From assembly GCA_902984215.1 (NCBI GenBank), contig CADWAF010002457.1, positions 1 to 23,527 of the forward strand: 23,527 nt of DNA, given 5' to 3'. Numbering within the stretch: position 1 is the stretch's first letter; every line of letters begins with the position of its first letter. The DNA comes from Willaertia magna (taxonomy: Eukaryota > Heterolobosea > Eutetramitea > Acrasida > Naegleriidae). The notes below the pieces were generated by a model. The model was not told the DNA's origin, searched no databases, and saw only the letters and a list, made by a program, of their open reading frames with translations. The translations under genes and the position numbers were made by a program. Below, one piece after another: positions 20,572 to 23,527 of this stretch.

Positions 20572-22888
20572 ATGAATAATAACCTACTTCAACCCCACGA
20601 AGATAATAAAGAGCATAGTACTAGTATTATCAAAAATTGCAGCACAAATTCATTACCATCTCTTTCTTCGGAAAATAACAGAAAAAAAATTAAAAAAGGA
20701 GATAAAAAAAAGATTATATCTTATTTTTGTAGTATTGCATTTTTGTTTCCTTTTTCATTGGCTGTAATTGCATCAATAACTTTTATTATCGTTTTTATTG
20801 TAAATTATATTGTACCAAATCAAACATCAAAAGAAATGAGTGGATTTTTAACAACTGAATCAATTAATAGAATAAAAGAAAGATTAGATTTTATTACAAA
20901 CATTCCACCTAAAATTGTTACAATTTTAAATGATATTAATTCATACACTTTATTTATTAATGAGGATTTACAAGGATTAGGTAAAAATATTATAAAAAAA
21001 TTATACATTAATTATCCAGAGATAACTGCAATTAATTTAGTTAATGATAATAATTATGAAGAGTTATTTTTTGAAAGATTACCTAATGGTACAATTTATG
21101 AAGGTTATAGATATCCAAATAAATATAATGATACTAATTTATATAGATATATTGTAAATAATGATATTGACTTGGTAAGAGTTGAAGGTTGGGGTCCAAC
21201 TGTTATTGTACGTAATTTTATACCAGTAGAAAGGGATTGGTATGTTGAATGTAAGGAAAAAATTAATTATTGGTCAAAAGTTGTAACTTATTCAACAGGA
21301 CGGTTAGCCTTAGTAAGATGTTCATCGTTTTATTCAAAATTATCAAAGTTTTTAGGGATAGTTACTGTAGATTTTACTTTAGGGAATTTACATGTTTTTC
21401 TGAAAAGTTTTATAGTTGGGAAAACTGGTTTGAGTTTCATAATGGAAAGAAATGGAAATTTAATTGCTGCTTCTGTTGGAAGTGAAGAACAAGAAGAAGG
21501 AAATTTTAATAGTAGATTAAATGTTGTGAATAGTAAAGTGGACACTATAAAGATAGTTGGTACTGAAATATTAAAAGAATATTCAAATATTAATATAACA
21601 ACAACTGCAGCAAAATTAATTGATGTAAAAGGGTCTCTTTATGTAAGTAAATAATTAATATTATTAATTCATAACAAATATTTAGTTTGTTGAAATATCA
21701 GAATTTTATATTCATGAAAATATCAATTGGTTAATAATTGTAGCCTTTCCGAGTACAGATTATATGAAACAGATGAAATTGAGCACTATTTTAACTATAG
21801 TTATTACCTTTTTAATGATATTAGTATCTGTTTGTATTTCTGCAATAGTTAGTTGCTGTTTTATAAAAAAACCATTATTACAATTAAGAAATTTAATGAA
21901 ACAAGTTGGATTTTTAAAATTTGATAACATTTTAAATGAAAAATATAGAAAAAAGTTAGGTGGTCTGTTGTATGAAGTAAAATCTATTCAATTAGCTTTT
22001 TATTCAATGGTATGTGCCTTACAATCTTTTAGAAAGTTCGTTCCAGAAGTTATAATTAAAAAGAGTTTAGAAAAGAACAAAACTGCTAAAATGTACTTGG
22101 TTGAAAGAGAAATTTCAATTTTATTTATGGATTTTGTTGAATTTACAAAATTGACTGTAAATTTGTCACCAATAATGTTAATAGAATTAATGGGAGAAGC
22201 GCTAGAAGAATTATCGACTATCATTGAAGAAGAAGGAGGAGTGATTGATAAATATATTGGAGACGCAATAATGGCATTATTTAACACTCCAAATCCCTTA
22301 CCAAATTATGAAGAACAAGCTTGTCTTTCTTGTTTAAGATGCATTCAAAGATTGAAAGATAAAGAACAAGATTGGAATAGAAGAGGTTTGCCAAGTATTA
22401 AATGTAGAATTGGAATAAATTCGGGAAAGGCATTAATTGGTAATTTTGGAAGTTCTAAAAGATTAAATTTCACTGCCTTAGGCCACAATGTTAATTTAGC
22501 TGCAAGATTAGAACCATTGTGTAAATTATATCAAACAAATAATTTGATTAGTGAATCAACCTTTGAGAAAGTGAAAGAAAAGTTTTGTTGTAAATTTATT
22601 GACTTTGTGGTTGTTGCGGGAACATCTGATGGTGTTTTAGTTTTTACAATATTGAATGAAAGAAGTAAGGCAACTGAAAATGAATTGGAAATGGAAAGAA
22701 TTACTATTAAAATGAAACAATATTTACAAGGAAATAATTTACAAAAATTAAAGAATTATATTAAGAGAGCATTGAATGTGAATGGATTTACAAATGACTA
22801 TGCATTAAATTTTTTACTTTATAGATTGAAAAATAGTAATTCTGATAATTTTATTGGTAAATTAACTTTAAATGAAAAGAGTTTTTAA
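20572..22888 (+). CDS. Cache-domain transmembrane adenylate cyclase (class III)
   Basis: Two exons (20572-21642 and 21686-22888) with a 43-nt intron (GTAAGT...TAG), 757 residues. Order: Asn/Ser-rich cytosolic N-terminus; TM1 (about 48-80); extracellular dCache-like sensor (about 90-380; RDWYVECKEKINYWSKV, GIVTVDFTLGNL, and its final strand NWLIIVAFPSTDY encoded across the junction); TM2 (about 388-412); HAMP-like helical linker; and one class III cyclase domain (about 498-660). Metal-binding aspartates are D506 (ILFMDF) and D550 (DKYIGDAI), exactly 44 residues apart. The purine-contact pair is K546 and T620 (FTALG), and the transition-state pair N627/R631 (NLAAR) is intact. A Lys/Thr pair favours ATP, so cAMP is the likely product. 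With one catalytic domain it should act as a homodimer. Cache domains usually sense small extracellular molecules; the ligand is unknown. Confidence 0.94.
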
Positions 22889-23114
22889 GTTACTTTCTAT
22901 ATATTTAAGTAATAATGAAATTACTGAACTAAGGTGAACTAGGTGGTGAATTTCTTTGACTGTTCCAGAAAAAAGAATGGACTTCCAGACAAGCACATTT
23001 TTTAATTGTCCCCATACTCTTTAATTTTTACTCCACAAAATAATATTATTGTTCCATTAATAATACATGAAATTTCGCAAATCACTAAACACAAAAAATA
23101 ATTTAATAAGCAAT

Positions 23115-23527
23115 ATGAAATTAAAGATTTCCTATAACACTAGTGAGGCACAATCTGGATCAATTCTTCCACTAACAAATTTTGTTACTGTTGTACCAAA
23201 TGATTTGACAGTTGAAGCTTTGAAAAAACATTTAGAATTAATTCTTGCTCAACGTTTAGGAGTACAACAAGCACCAGTTTCTTTGCTTACTACCTCAGAT
23301 GGTTTTGAATTAAACAATAATGATAATTTAAATGAAATTCTAAAGAGCTCCATTGACGTTAATGGTTTTGAAGAACATTTTGTTGCCTATGATATGAGAG
23401 CCTTATTCCGAAGAGAAAGAGAAAGATTGGATCTTGATTCACTATTCCGTTTATTAGGAGGGGATGATTATGTTGATTCAATTGTAAAATCTATTAAGGT
23501 TGGTCAACACAAACATGGTAAATTATA
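23115..23527 (+). CDS. Unrecognised protein, 5' part only (runs off the window)
   Basis: Open reading frame with no stop through the window's last base: 137 full codons. I chose the ATG at 23115 because it has A at -3 and begins directly with a strand-like MKLKISY. An in-frame ATG at 23067 would add 16 basic residues but has a weaker context. The first 95 residues alternate strands and a helix (EALKKHLELILAQRL) in a way that resembles a ubiquitin-like or similar beta-grasp fold, which is only an impression. A charged helix (MRALFRRERERLDLDSLFRL) follows. I do not recognise the family. The preceding 226-bp gap holds nothing I can name. Confidence 0.7.
   Translation, partial: MKLKISYNTSEAQSGSILPLTNFVTVVPNDLTVEALKKHLELILAQRLGVQQAPVSLLTTSDGFELNNNDNLNEILKSSIDVNGFEEHFVAYDMRALFRRERERLDLDSLFRLLGGDDYVDSIVKSIKVGQHKHGKL

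Noticed and set aside
22926..22950. Short near-repeat GAACTAAGGT/GAACTAGGT
   Set aside because: Two imperfect units of about 10 bp are too little to separate from chance.

Overview
The window is nuclear DNA from a compact, AT-rich protist genome. The best fit is a heterolobosean amoeboflagellate (Naegleria or a relative). That placement is inferred from gene content and architecture, not from a marker gene. Supporting signs are dense genes on both strands, eleven very short introns (42-56 nt, ten of eleven starting GTAAGT), asparagine-rich low-complexity protein segments, a flagellar ruler gene (CCDC40) beside amoeboid signalling genes (formin, RasGEF, class III cyclase), and a mitochondrial gene (Romo1/Mgr2). 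The ciliary gene argues against Dictyostelium. A flagellated amoebozoan is not excluded.

Layout. Positions 1-1598 hold no gene; about 180-1380 is roughly 94% A+T by hand count. A seven-transmembrane protein (1599-3104, minus) diverges from a PP2A activator PTPA gene (3287-4642). Next come a short-chain dehydrogenase whose frame is broken (4848-5659), an eEF1A-lysine-methyltransferase-like gene 40 bp behind it (5700-6403), an F-box/leucine-rich-repeat gene in three exons (6582-9037), a two-exon Romo1/Mgr2 gene (9219-9502), RNA polymerase III subunit RPC10 (9648-9980) and four-exon CCDC40 (10090-12828). The centrepiece is a 1976-residue protein joining a formin (GBD/FH3-like, coiled coil, very short FH1, FH2) to a PH-like domain and a complete RasGEF (13113-19093). 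It converges, with a 36-bp gap, on a second, intact copy of the same dehydrogenase (19130-19956, minus). A 615-bp divergent intergenic region with two strong inverted repeats leads to a Cache-domain receptor adenylate cyclase (20572-22888). The window ends inside an unrecognised gene (23115 onward).

The genes do not form one pathway. Shared themes are cytoskeleton and signalling (formin-RasGEF, cyclase, 7TM protein, PTPA), flagellum (CCDC40) and housekeeping (RPC10, Romo1, methyltransferase). Two genes, the F-box gene and CCDC40, carry the same 13-bp E2F-like motif close to their start codons. The observations most worth following are the formin-PH-RasGEF fusion with altered FH2 lasso and actin-contact positions, the broken/intact dehydrogenase pair, the near-GC-free island, and the palindromes at 20223-20381.
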